Source: an uncultured Bacteroidales bacterium (lineage in GTDB: Bacteria; Bacteroidota; Bacteroidia; Bacteroidales; Lentimicrobiaceae). From it: a stretch of DNA of 5,329 nt. A program made the position numbers and the translations under genes. How positions within the stretch are numbered: position 1 is the first letter of the stretch; every line of letters begins with the position of its first letter. The notes beneath the pieces were generated by a model. That model was not told the origin of the DNA and made no database searches. It saw only the letters and a program-made list of their open reading frames with translations. The stretch is taken from positions 1-5,329 of the forward strand of contig CALMDN010000296.1 of NCBI GenBank assembly GCA_937864935.1, written 5' to 3'. Shown here one piece after another: positions 1 through 5,329 of the stretch.

Positions 1-695
1 CCTGTTTTGCCTCCGGTGAGGTTTCGGGCTCCTTCGGCTGACTTTACCAGTACATCCTGTATCACCACTCCTTTGTCAGAGAGCTCCACCATGGCAGCTG
101 CCGGCAATATCACCAGGGCTGCAAACATCAGCACCCCCTGAATCACATCCGTCCATACCACCGCCAGAAAACCACCCATCATGGTGTACAGAACTATGAT
201 CACGGCTCCGATCATCATCCCATAAAAATGCTCAATGCCAAAAGTAACATTCAGCACCTTCCCTGCCCCGTTAAACTGTGCTGCCAGATAAAAGGTAAAA
301 AAGAAGATGATGATCACCATGGCCACGATTCTTAACCAGGGTCCTCCCCTGCTGAAATGGTTGGCAAATACATCCGGCAAGGTGATGGCATCCGTCTTTG
401 CGGATAGCAATCGTATTCTGGAAGCAATCACCTGCCAATAAAAGAAAATGCCCAGAAGACAACCCAGGGCAGTCCAGATTTCTATCAGTCCCAGGGCAAA
501 GGCAGCACCCGGAAGACCCAGCAACAACCAGGCCGATTCCCCGGCCGAACGTTCTGAAAGTGCCACAACCCAGGGATTCATTTTACGTCCACCAAGGAAA
601 AAATCAGCATTCGACTCGTTTTTCCGGTAGGTTATCAGGCCAATAACGAGCATTACCAACAGATAAAGTATAAAGCCAGCCAGGGTTGCATCCAT
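1..695 (-). CDS. PutP-like sodium:solute symporter (SSS family), N-terminal part, cut by window edge
   Basis: Inner-membrane secondary transporter that would import a small solute, most likely proline or a related amino acid, using a sodium gradient. I translated it by hand: 231 full codons are present before the left edge, about 45% of the ~500 residues usual for PutP. Seen in the protein: hydrophobic helix at about 5-23; the family loop FFLGGRKMNP at 32-41, whose Arg37 matches the important Arg40 of E. coli PutP; a broken second helix with WLLLGLPGA at 56-64; further helices at about 66-92, 121-140, 157-180 and 184-203; TLPDVF at 105-110; and GGFLAVVWTD at 174-183. The start at 695 is the Met giving a normal short N-terminus; no Shine-Dalgarno sequence precedes it. 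The segment usually read SDMSGW is AGESAW here. It follows murB in the same direction but across a 253-bp gap with a likely terminator, so it is probably separately transcribed. SSS membership is very likely; proline as substrate is inference. Confidence 0.88.
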   Translation of the reverse strand, partial: MDATLAGFILYLLVMLVIGLITYRKNESNADFFLGGRKMNPWVVALSERSAGESAWLLLGLPGAAFALGLIEIWTALGCLLGIFFYWQVIASRIRLLSAKTDAITLPDVFANHFSRGGPWLRIVAMVIIIFFFTFYLAAQFNGAGKVLNVTFGIEHFYGMMIGAVIIVLYTMMGGFLAVVWTDVIQGVLMFAALVILPAAAMVELSDKGVVIQDVLVKSAEGARNLTGGKT

Positions 696-725
696 AAGTT
701 AAACGGGTTGAGTTTATCAGGAATG

Positions 726-756
726 CTAATATAAAGGAATAACGAAATCAGGCAAC
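726..756 (-). promoter_or_regulatory. Candidate Bacteroidota promoter for the symporter gene
   Basis: On the minus strand, TATATTAG at 733-726 matches the -7 consensus TAnnTTTG at five of six defined positions. GTTG at 756-753 resembles the -33 element TTTG, with a 19-bp spacer, which is normal for this phylum. Transcription would begin near 719-720, leaving a 5' leader of roughly 25 nt before the ATG at 695. This is motif matching only, and AT-rich spacers give chance matches. Confidence 0.35.
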
Positions 757-820
757 TGCAGACTGTAATAAAAACAGAGAATCAGCGAATCAGGAAGCTG
801 CATAAAGTCTGTAAACAAAA
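746..820. repeat. Imperfect direct repeat, 42-bp period
   Basis: AATCAGGCAACTGCA at 746-760 recurs as AATCAGGAAGCTGCA at 788-802, 42 bp later, with 13 of 15 bases matching. Both copies are followed by a related A-rich stretch (GACTGTAATAAA and, after a 4-base insertion, GTCTGTAAACAAA). A third AATCAG lies at 780-785, just before the second copy. It reads like an old tandem duplication that has drifted. No function is evident; it lies just upstream of the candidate symporter promoter. Confidence 0.4.
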
Positions 821-845
821 GAATGTCTGTGTATTAAATTTACGG

Positions 846-880
846 ATGTGAGAATTTCAATTGCGATTGATTCTCCACAT
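846..880. other. Long imperfect hairpin in the murB-symporter spacer
   Basis: ATGTG at 846-850 pairs with CACAT at 876-880, AGAA at 851-854 with TTCT at 871-874, and TCAAT at 857-861 with ATTGA at 866-870. The loop is TGCG, with one bulged base (875) on one side and two (855-856) on the other. That gives 14 pairs in 35 bases. No T-run follows on either strand, so it is not a clear intrinsic terminator. It could be an RNA structure in read-through from murB, or a DNA dyad for a regulator. Confidence 0.5.
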
Positions 881-903
881 TGTCAGTGGCATTGTTAGTT
901 CGC

Positions 904-952
904 CTGATCAAACCAATCCTGAATTCAGTGATTTATTCAGGATTCCAATCAG
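904..952 (-). terminator. Stem-loop directly after murB, probable terminator
   Basis: AATCCTGAA at 915-923 and TTCAGGATT at 936-944 form a perfect 9-bp stem with a 12-base loop, beginning four bases past the murB stop codon. An outer pairing, CTGAT at 904-908 with ATCAG at 948-952, extends it through the stop codon. On the minus strand the stem is followed by a moderately T-rich TTGGTTTGAT rather than a clean T-run. Position argues for termination or 3' end protection of the murB transcript. The stem is AT-rich, so efficiency as an intrinsic terminator is uncertain. Confidence 0.5.
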
Positions 953-1977
953 TAAACATTCACTTCCGGTTCTAACTGAACCCCGAATTTTGCCTTTACC
1001 GAATCAATAATCCTCATGGCAAGAGCGTGAACCTGGGTTCCGGTGGCATTGCCGTAATTCACCAGCACCAGTGCCTGTTTTGCATGCACACCGGCATCGC
1101 CTTCGCGGAATCCCTTCCAGCCGCATTGTTCTATCAGCCAACCGGCAGCCAGTTTAACGCCTCCATCGGCCGGAAAGGAAGCAATGGCCGGATAATGCTG
1201 TTTCAACTCAAAAAACTGTTTATCACTGATCACAGGATTCTTGAAAAAACTTCCGGCATTGCCGAGTTCTTCCGGATCGGGAAGTTTGCTCCGCCTGATG
1301 CGGCAGACCGCAGCGGCTACTGATTTTACAGAATGAGTTTCCCCGCAGGCTACGAGCTCAGCCGCAATTGCCCCGTATGAGGTATTCAATTCCGGGTTCC
1401 GTTTCAGCCGGAAGGTAACCGACAAAATGAGGTATTTTCCTTTCAATTCACCTTTAAAAATGCTGTGACGGTAGCCGAAATCACATTCTGCGGCAAAAAA
1501 CTCGCGAAACTCACCGGTGCGCAGGGATATGGCATCGAGCATGTAAAAGGAATCCCTGATTTCGGCTCCATAGGCTCCGATGTTCTGAATAGGGCTGCTG
1601 CCCACATTGCCTGGGATGAGACTCAGGTTCTCAAGCCCCCCCAGGTTTCTGCTGACACAGAACTGTACAAAGTCGTCCCAGTTTTCACCAGCCATGCCCC
1701 GTACATAAACGAAGTCTTCATCCTCCTCCACAATCTCAATCCCCCTGGTCGAAATCTTTACCACAAGCCCATCGAAATCCTTCGTAAACAGCATGTTGCT
1801 GCCTCCGCCCATCAGCAGGACAGGCCCCTGATACTGACTGATCAGTTTGAGGATTGCAGGAAGTTCCTGTTCATGCAAAAGCTCGGTAAAATCACGGGCC
1901 TTAACCTCCATGCCGAAGGTGTGATAGGGTTTAAGACTGACCTGGTGACTGACGACGATCGGATGGTGTTGGTTCAT
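949..1977 (-). CDS. murB: UDP-N-acetylmuramate dehydrogenase (UDP-N-acetylenolpyruvoylglucosamine reductase), type I
   Basis: Cytoplasmic flavoenzyme that uses NADPH and FAD to reduce UDP-GlcNAc-enolpyruvate to UDP-MurNAc, the second committed step of peptidoglycan precursor synthesis. The 342 residues equal the length of E. coli MurB. Seen in order: SLKPYHTFG at 14-22 in the FAD-binding N-terminus; LLMGGGSNML at 54-63, the flavin phosphate loop; ENLSLIPGNVG at 116-126 and PIQNIGAYG at 129-137, FAD-domain signatures; YRHSIFK at 169-175, the Tyr-Arg pair typical of type I enzymes; GNAGSFFKNP at 239-248, with Ser243 matching the proton-donating serine (Ser229 in E. coli); and PEVNVY at the C-terminus, with Glu338 matching catalytic Glu325. 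The protein ends four residues after that Glu, so it lacks the longer C-terminal tail I recall in E. coli. The start at 1977 puts a normal short leader before the conserved HTFG and lies just behind a -7 box. All key residues are present. Confidence 0.97.
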   Translation of the reverse strand: MNQHHPIVVSHQVSLKPYHTFGMEVKARDFTELLHEQELPAILKLISQYQGPVLLMGGGSNMLFTKDFDGLVVKISTRGIEIVEEDEDFVYVRGMAGENWDDFVQFCVSRNLGGLENLSLIPGNVGSSPIQNIGAYGAEIRDSFYMLDAISLRTGEFREFFAAECDFGYRHSIFKGELKGKYLILSVTFRLKRNPELNTSYGAIAAELVACGETHSVKSVAAAVCRIRRSKLPDPEELGNAGSFFKNPVISDKQFFELKQHYPAIASFPADGGVKLAAGWLIEQCGWKGFREGDAGVHAKQALVLVNYGNATGTQVHALAMRIIDSVKAKFGVQLEPEVNVY

Positions 1978-1981
1978 GCAG

Positions 1982-1989
1982 CAAAATTA
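1982..1989 (-). promoter_or_regulatory. Candidate -7 promoter box of murB, almost touching the start codon
   Basis: On the minus strand TAATTTTG fits the Bacteroidota -7 consensus TAnnTTTG at every defined position. It ends only four bases before the murB ATG at 1977. If it is used, transcription would begin at or within a few bases of the ATG, giving a leaderless or nearly leaderless mRNA. I see no good TTTG -33 element at the usual 19-21 bp spacing, which lowers confidence. Confidence 0.35.
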
Positions 1990-2072
1990 CACAAGATTGC
2001 AGATTTTTGCTGCCGTTCGCTTTAAATACCGCTGCATGACACACGAATTATCATGAATTAAAAAAAATCAGG

Positions 2073-2080
2073 TACTTTTG
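2073..2080 (+). promoter_or_regulatory. Candidate -7 promoter box of the glycosyltransferase pair
   Basis: TACTTTTG matches TAnnTTTG at all defined positions. Transcription would begin near 2086, leaving about 20 nt before the TTG start at 2106. No clear TTTG -33 element lies at the expected distance; the region holds an A-tract at 2060-2067. It sits back to back with the murB box, so the 128-bp spacer 1978-2105 would serve both directions. Confidence 0.45.
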
Positions 2081-2105
2081 CATCCCATCGCGATTTCTGC
2101 CTGAT

Positions 2106-3218
2106 TTGAAAAGAGTAGTAGTTTCAGTAACCAACGATTTAAGTACTGACCAAAGGGTCAGCAAGGTGTGTACCAGTCTAGCAGGCATGGGGTTTGAAGT
2201 AACCCTGGTGGGACGGAAACTACGCAGCAGCCTTCCCCTGAGCAGAAACTACCGCACCCACCGTATGGGCCTGGTCTTCAAACGTGGGCCCCTCTTTTAT
2301 GCCGAATACAACCTCCGCCTGTTTTTCTTCCTGCTTTTCCGGAAAACAGATTTGCTGGTGTCGAATGACCTCGACACCCTGTTACCCAACTATTTGATTC
2401 ACAAGATAAAAGGGACAAATCTGGTTTACGACAGCCATGAATATTATACCGAAACCCCGGAACTGGTCAACCGGCCGTTTGTTAAAGGCATCTGGGAATG
2501 GATAGAAGGTATGATCTTTCCGAAGCTCCGCGATGTGTTTACCGTAAATGAATCGATCGCAGGACTTTATACAGAAAAATACGGCATTACACCAAAGGTG
2601 GTGCGCAACATCCCCGCCACGCTGGTGATGGATGAACCCAAAAGCCGGCGTGCACTGGGACTTCCGGAAGAAAAATACATCGTTCTGATGCAGGGGGCTG
2701 GTATCAATATACAGCGCGGAGCCGAGGAGGCCATTGAAGCCATTCAGTTTGTTGACAATGCGGTACTGCTGATCATCGGTGCCGGCGATGTCATCGGACA
2801 ACTGAAGCAACAGGCTGACAGACCGGAGCTGGAAGGCCGGGTGATCTTCCTGCCGAAAATGCCATACAGTGAGTTGATGCACTACACACGGGCAGCCGAT
2901 ATCGGGCTCACGCTCGATAAGGATACCAACATCAACTACCGCTACAGCCTGCCGAACAAGCTTTTTGATTACATTCACGCCGGTATTCCGGTGCTCGCAT
3001 CGCGCTTACCTGAAGTGAGTCGTATAGTTGAAGGTTACAACATCGGTCTGTTGACCGACAGTCATCAACCCGAAACCCTCGCTGCCCTCATCCGGCAAAT
3101 GCTGCTGGATGAAACTGCGCTGAAACGCTGGAAAGATTGCCTGAAGGTTGCTGCCCGTGAACTTAACTGGGAAAATGAAGAAGTAGTATTGAAGTCAGTT
3201 TATCAAAAATATGTCTGA
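2106..3218 (+). CDS. GT4-type glycosyltransferase (GT-B fold), starts with TTG
   Basis: Predicted cytoplasmic or membrane-associated retaining transferase that moves a sugar from a nucleotide donor to an envelope glycan or lipid acceptor; donor and acceptor cannot be read from sequence. The 370 residues fit the family. N-terminal Rossmann half: KRVVVSVTNDLSTDQRV at 2-18, PLFYAEYN at 62-69, SNDLDTLLPNY at 86-96 and YDSHEYYTE at 108-116. Donor-binding half from about 175: MQGAGINIQRG at 195-205, LLIIGAGD at 221-228, LPKMPYSEL at 249-257, and SLPNKLFDYIHAGIPV at 281-296, the loop that in this family usually reads NKLFEY; Asp288 replaces the usual Glu. No signal peptide or convincing membrane span is visible. 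No ATG lies in frame between the upstream stop at 2037 and position 2106, and TTG yields the family's usual MKRV-type N-terminus, so TTG is the best start. Its last 8 bp overlap the next gene, implying translational coupling. Confidence 0.88.
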   Translation: MKRVVVSVTNDLSTDQRVSKVCTSLAGMGFEVTLVGRKLRSSLPLSRNYRTHRMGLVFKRGPLFYAEYNLRLFFFLLFRKTDLLVSNDLDTLLPNYLIHKIKGTNLVYDSHEYYTETPELVNRPFVKGIWEWIEGMIFPKLRDVFTVNESIAGLYTEKYGITPKVVRNIPATLVMDEPKSRRALGLPEEKYIVLMQGAGINIQRGAEEAIEAIQFVDNAVLLIIGAGDVIGQLKQQADRPELEGRVIFLPKMPYSELMHYTRAADIGLTLDKDTNINYRYSLPNKLFDYIHAGIPVLASRLPEVSRIVEGYNIGLLTDSHQPETLAALIRQMLLDETALKRWKDCLKVAARELNWENEEVVLKSVYQKYV

Positions 3219-4344
3219 TCTCCACCTGCATATTGTCTCTTTTGATGTGCCTTACCCGCCCAACTACGGCGGAGTGATTGATGTCTATTACAAGATCAGG
3301 GCCCTGCACAAACAGGGGGTCAGACTGCATCTGCACATTATCGAATACCCCGGGCGTGACAAAGCGCCTGAGCTGGAGGCTTTCTGTGAAAAAGTGTATT
3401 ACTATCCGAGGTTAACAGGATGGAAATCCGCCTTCAGCCTTACCCCCTACATCGTGAAAAGCCGCAGGTCGGAAGAAATGATGCAGAACCTGCTGAAAAA
3501 TCATTATCCCATTCTCTTTGAGGGGCTTCATTCCTGCTATTACCTGGATGACCCGAGGCTCAAAGGCAGAATCCTCATTTACCGGGAGAGCAACATCGAA
3601 CATCAGTATTACTTCAACCTCTTCAAGGCAGAGCATCATCCCGGCAAGAAATCCTATTTCCTCATCGAAAGCCTGAAACTGCTTCTTTTTCAGCGCAGAC
3701 TTAAACATGCCGGTATTATGCTGGTGGTTTCGGAATGTGACACAGCTTACCTGAAAAGGCATTTTCCCGGACAAAGCATCCACTACCTGCCGAGTTTTCA
3801 TGTGAATGAGCACCTGAATACCCTGGAGGGCCAGGGCAGCTATTCCTTGTATCATGGCAACCTTGAAGTACCTGAGAATGAAGCAGCTGCCGTCTTTCTG
3901 ATAAAGCATGTCTTTGCCGGGAGCAGGCATCAGCTGGTGATTGCCGGTATGAAACCGCAGAAAAGGATTACCAGCCTCGCCGCCAGATACAATAACATCA
4001 GCGTTATCCCCAATCCAGGTGATGCAGAGCTTTTCGATCTGATACGCAATGCACAGATAAACGTTCTGGTGACTTTTCAGGCAACAGGACTGAAGCTCAA
4101 ACTGCTGAATACCCTTTACAACGGCCGTCATTGCCTTGTGAATCCGCCCATGCTCAACGGCACCGGCCTCGACGGACTGTGTCACATTGCCTCAACACCT
4201 TCAGAAATGAGGACCAAACTGGGTGAACTGGAGCAAATGCCTTTCAGAAAGGCTGATGCAGAAAAAAGGATGGAGATCCTTGGCAATACCTACTCCAACA
4301 CCCGGAATGCCGAACGCATGATCCGGATTATTTCAGGAAACTAA
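3211..4344 (+). CDS. Divergent GT-B glycosyltransferase (GT4-like), second gene of the pair
   Basis: Likely acts in the same glycan pathway as the gene before it, whose stop codon it overlaps by 8 bp (ATGTCTGA holds both start and stop). The 377 residues are typical for the fold. Seen: VPYPPNYGGVIDVYYKIRAL at 13-32, the glycine-rich N-terminal loop common to GT4 enzymes; LIYRESNIEHQYY at 122-134, corresponding to the N-x-E-H segment; LVVSECD around 170-177; LYHGNLEVPENEAA at 213-226, which opens the C-terminal half; VIAGMKP around 248-254; and TGLKLKLLNTLYNGR at 292-306, the place where GT4 enzymes carry K-x-x-E. There the acidic residue is absent (Asn300 or nearby), so the classical E-x7-E motif is not seen. 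Similar proteins in Bacteroidota are sometimes named mannosyltransferase, but sequence alone does not support that substrate. The 3' end runs 12 bp into the oppositely directed ftsE. Family assignment good, specificity unknown. Confidence 0.8.
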   Translation: MSDLHLHIVSFDVPYPPNYGGVIDVYYKIRALHKQGVRLHLHIIEYPGRDKAPELEAFCEKVYYYPRLTGWKSAFSLTPYIVKSRRSEEMMQNLLKNHYPILFEGLHSCYYLDDPRLKGRILIYRESNIEHQYYFNLFKAEHHPGKKSYFLIESLKLLLFQRRLKHAGIMLVVSECDTAYLKRHFPGQSIHYLPSFHVNEHLNTLEGQGSYSLYHGNLEVPENEAAAVFLIKHVFAGSRHQLVIAGMKPQKRITSLAARYNNISVIPNPGDAELFDLIRNAQINVLVTFQATGLKLKLLNTLYNGRHCLVNPPMLNGTGLDGLCHIASTPSEMRTKLGELEQMPFRKADAEKRMEILGNTYSNTRNAERMIRIISGN

Positions 4345-5004
4345 TACCCTTCCGTTTTCACATTTCAACGTGCGCGATGGAAATTTCTCCATCAGTGCAT
4401 AGTTGTGGGTGGCCATCAGTACCGCCCTGCCAGTGCGGCTGATGTCGAACAACAGCGTCATGATTCCTTCCGAAGTCTCCGGATCGAGGTTGCCTGTGGG
4501 CTCATCAGCAAGGATCAGTTCCGGATCGTTGAGCAGGGCCCGCGCGATGGACACCCGCTGCTGCTCCCCTCCCGACAGCTGGTGCGGCATCTTGAAGCCT
4601 TTGGTGCCGAGCCCTACCTTGTCAAGCACGTCCCTGATGCGATCTTCCATGGCTGCTTTATCGTCCCATCCGGTGGCTTTCAGCACAAAGAGCAGGTTGT
4701 CGGTGACACTGCGGTCGGAAAGTAACTGAAAATCCTGAAAGACAATACCAAGCTTTCGTCTGAGAAACGGGACTTCGCGCCGCTTCATAGTTTTGAGGTT
4801 AAAGCCGGCAACAGTGGCTTCCCCTTCAGTAACCTTCAGGTCGGCGTAGAGTGTCTTGAGCAGGCTGCTCTTCCCCGTACCGGTTTTACCGATCAGGTAA
4901 ACAAATTCGCCCTTATCAACCCTGAGATCAACCTGCGACAACACCAGGATGTTGCGCTGGAAAATACTGAGTCCGGAAAGTTCTATGATGGTATCTGAAG
5001 CCAT
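4333..5004 (-). CDS. ftsE: Cell division ABC transporter ATP-binding protein FtsE
   Basis: Cytoplasmic ATPase that pairs with the membrane protein FtsX; in other bacteria the complex links the divisome to activation of peptidoglycan hydrolases rather than transporting a solute. From the start at 5004 the protein has 223 residues, nearly equal to E. coli FtsE (222). Seen in order: aromatic A-loop region at 14-20 (IFQRNIL); Walker [10 protein letters not shown] at 39-47; Q-loop VFQDFQLL at 88-95; signature LSGGEQQR at 143-150; Walker B LILADEP at 163-169 with catalytic Glu168; D-loop NLD at 172-174; H-loop His200 in [13 protein letters not shown] and [11 protein letters not shown] are typical of the FtsE/LolD branch. 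The frame stays open to an ATG at 5082, but those 26 extra residues are unlike the family and span a plausible -7 box, so 5004 is preferred. No ftsX is adjacent here; the upstream neighbour is divergent. LolD is the main alternative, less likely given the family-like N-terminus. Confidence 0.93.
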   Translation of the reverse strand: MASDTIIELSGLSIFQRNILVLSQVDLRVDKGEFVYLIGKTGTGKSSLLKTLYADLKVTEGEATVAGFNLKTMKRREVPFLRRKLGIVFQDFQLLSDRSVTDNLLFVLKATGWDDKAAMEDRIRDVLDKVGLGTKGFKMPHQLSGGEQQRVSIARALLNDPELILADEPTGNLDPETSEGIMTLLFDISRTGRAVLMATHNYALMEKFPSRTLKCENGRVLVS

Positions 5005-5024
5005 GGCATGTTGGTTTGAGGGTG

Positions 5025-5032
5025 TAAAGATA
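5025..5032 (-). promoter_or_regulatory. Candidate -7 promoter box of ftsE
   Basis: On the minus strand TATCTTTA matches TAnnTTTG at five of six defined positions. Transcription would begin near 5018, about 14 nt before the ATG at 5004. At 19-bp spacing the -33 position reads ACTG, only half matching TTTG. The position supports 5004 over the upstream ATG at 5082 as the start of ftsE. Confidence 0.3.
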
Positions 5033-5105
5033 AGTACTCCGGATGAATACTCAGTCATATCACTGTCAGAGACCGGAAGCAAGGTTTTCCGCCCCCCCGT
5101 TCATA

Positions 5106-5171
5106 ACCCTGATTAACCAGGGTGCAATCAAATCTGCTGTTTGATTGTTAGTTCTACAACAGTTTAACTAA
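5106..5171. repeat. Cluster of three adjacent inverted repeats in the ftsE / secreted-protein spacer
   Basis: Three dyads lie nearly end to end. ACCCTG at 5106-5111 pairs with CAGGGT at 5118-5123 (6 bp, 6-base loop). CAATCAAA at 5125-5132 pairs with TTTGATTG at 5140-5147 (8 bp perfect, 7-base loop). TTAGTT at 5148-5153 pairs with AACTAA at 5166-5171 (6 bp, 12-base loop), with an alternative compact dyad GTTTA-AC-TAAAC at 5162-5173. They may be operator sites between divergent genes or leader structure of the plus-strand gene starting at 5202. TTTG at 5140-5143 could also be a -33 element, but no clean -7 box follows it. Confidence 0.5.
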
Positions 5172-5201
5172 ACCAAATCCATCAACCAAAAATTAAACTT
5201 T

Positions 5202-5329
5202 ATGAAAAACAAGAGCATTACTTTGCTTTCCGGCATTTTATTTCTGTTACTCTCCGCTACGATCTCCTTTGCTCAGTCCAACGAAGATTACAAAAGGCAG
5301 ATCGAGAGCCTTAATGCAGAAATGGCGCA
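5202..5329 (+). CDS. Secreted or periplasmic protein, N-terminus only, cut by window edge
   Basis: Forty-two codons are visible. The N-terminus has a signal-peptide pattern: positively charged MKNK, a hydrophobic core from about Ile6 to Ile21 (SITLLSGILFLLLSATI), then SFAQS, with likely cleavage after Ala24. No lipobox cysteine is present, so export to the periplasm or beyond rather than lipidation is expected. The start of the mature part, NEDYKRQIESLNAEMA, is polar and helical in character. The wording resembles, from memory, small secreted DUF4440/SnoaL-like (NTF2-fold) proteins of Bacteroidota, which often begin with an IxxLNxEMA-type helix; this is a weak guess from too few residues. The ATG at 5202 follows an A-rich leader without a Shine-Dalgarno sequence and is divergent from ftsE. 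Confidence 0.75.
   Translation, partial: MKNKSITLLSGILFLLLSATISFAQSNEDYKRQIESLNAEMA

Noticed and set aside
271..646. Short open frames on both strands inside the symporter region
   Set aside because: The minus-strand frame from 695 gives a continuous PutP-like membrane protein through this region; the others are shadows.
1465..2025. Open frame of 186 codons on the plus strand
   Set aside because: It lies opposite murB, which has every family motif; its translation shows no recognisable domain.
2045..2061. Possible dyad around TCATGA in the divergent promoter region
   Set aside because: Only the central six bases are palindromic; the flanks are mirror images, not complementary, so no real inverted repeat exists.
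2382..2978. Open frame of 198 codons on the minus strand
   Set aside because: It is antisense to the first glycosyltransferase, which has the convincing motifs; Cys/His-rich wording is typical of a shadow frame.
3412..4185. Open frame of 257 codons on the minus strand
   Set aside because: It is fully antisense to the second glycosyltransferase and its translation resembles no family I know.
4403..4729. Two plus-strand open frames of about 107 codons
   Set aside because: Both are shadows of ftsE, whose Walker and signature motifs are unambiguous.
5005..5082. N-terminal extension of FtsE from an upstream ATG at 5082
   Set aside because: The 26 extra residues are not part of the family, would overlap a candidate -7 box, and starting at 5004 gives the usual length.

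Overview
The window looks like an ordinary chromosomal segment of a member of the Bacteroidota, probably near the Bacteroidales. The evidence is the close family resemblance of the encoded FtsE, MurB and glycosyltransferases as I remember them, the lack of Shine-Dalgarno sequences before the starts, and matches to the Bacteroidota -7 promoter consensus TAnnTTTG ahead of several genes. The base composition is balanced (estimated by eye at just under 50% GC) and no gene stands out from its neighbours. I see no rRNA, tRNA, CRISPR array, transposase, integrase or toxin-antitoxin signature.

Layout, left to right. Bases 1-695 (minus) hold the N-terminal part of a PutP-like sodium:solute symporter that runs off the left edge. 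Bases 696-948 form a gene-free spacer with two hairpins, a small imperfect direct repeat and a candidate symporter promoter. Bases 949-1977 (minus) are murB. Bases 1978-2105 are a divergent promoter region with a good -7 box facing each way. Bases 2106-3218 and 3211-4344 (plus) are two GT-B glycosyltransferases overlapping by 8 bp, certainly a transcriptional unit. Bases 4333-5004 (minus) are ftsE, whose 3' end overlaps the second glycosyltransferase by 12 bp tail to tail. Bases 5005-5201 are a second divergent spacer, rich in inverted repeats. From 5202 (plus) a small secreted protein begins and runs off the right edge.

The four complete genes share a cell-envelope theme: peptidoglycan precursor synthesis (murB), sugar transfer to an unidentified surface glycoconjugate (the two glycosyltransferases) and the divisome ABC ATPase (ftsE). 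They are not one operon, because orientation switches at 1978-2105 and around 4340. I found no convincing new biological system. The items most worth a second look are the inverted-repeat-dense spacers, a two-part motif shared by the two spacers, the possible leaderless murB promoter, the TTG start of the first glycosyltransferase, the missing catalytic-type glutamate in the second, and the altered sodium-site segment of the symporter.
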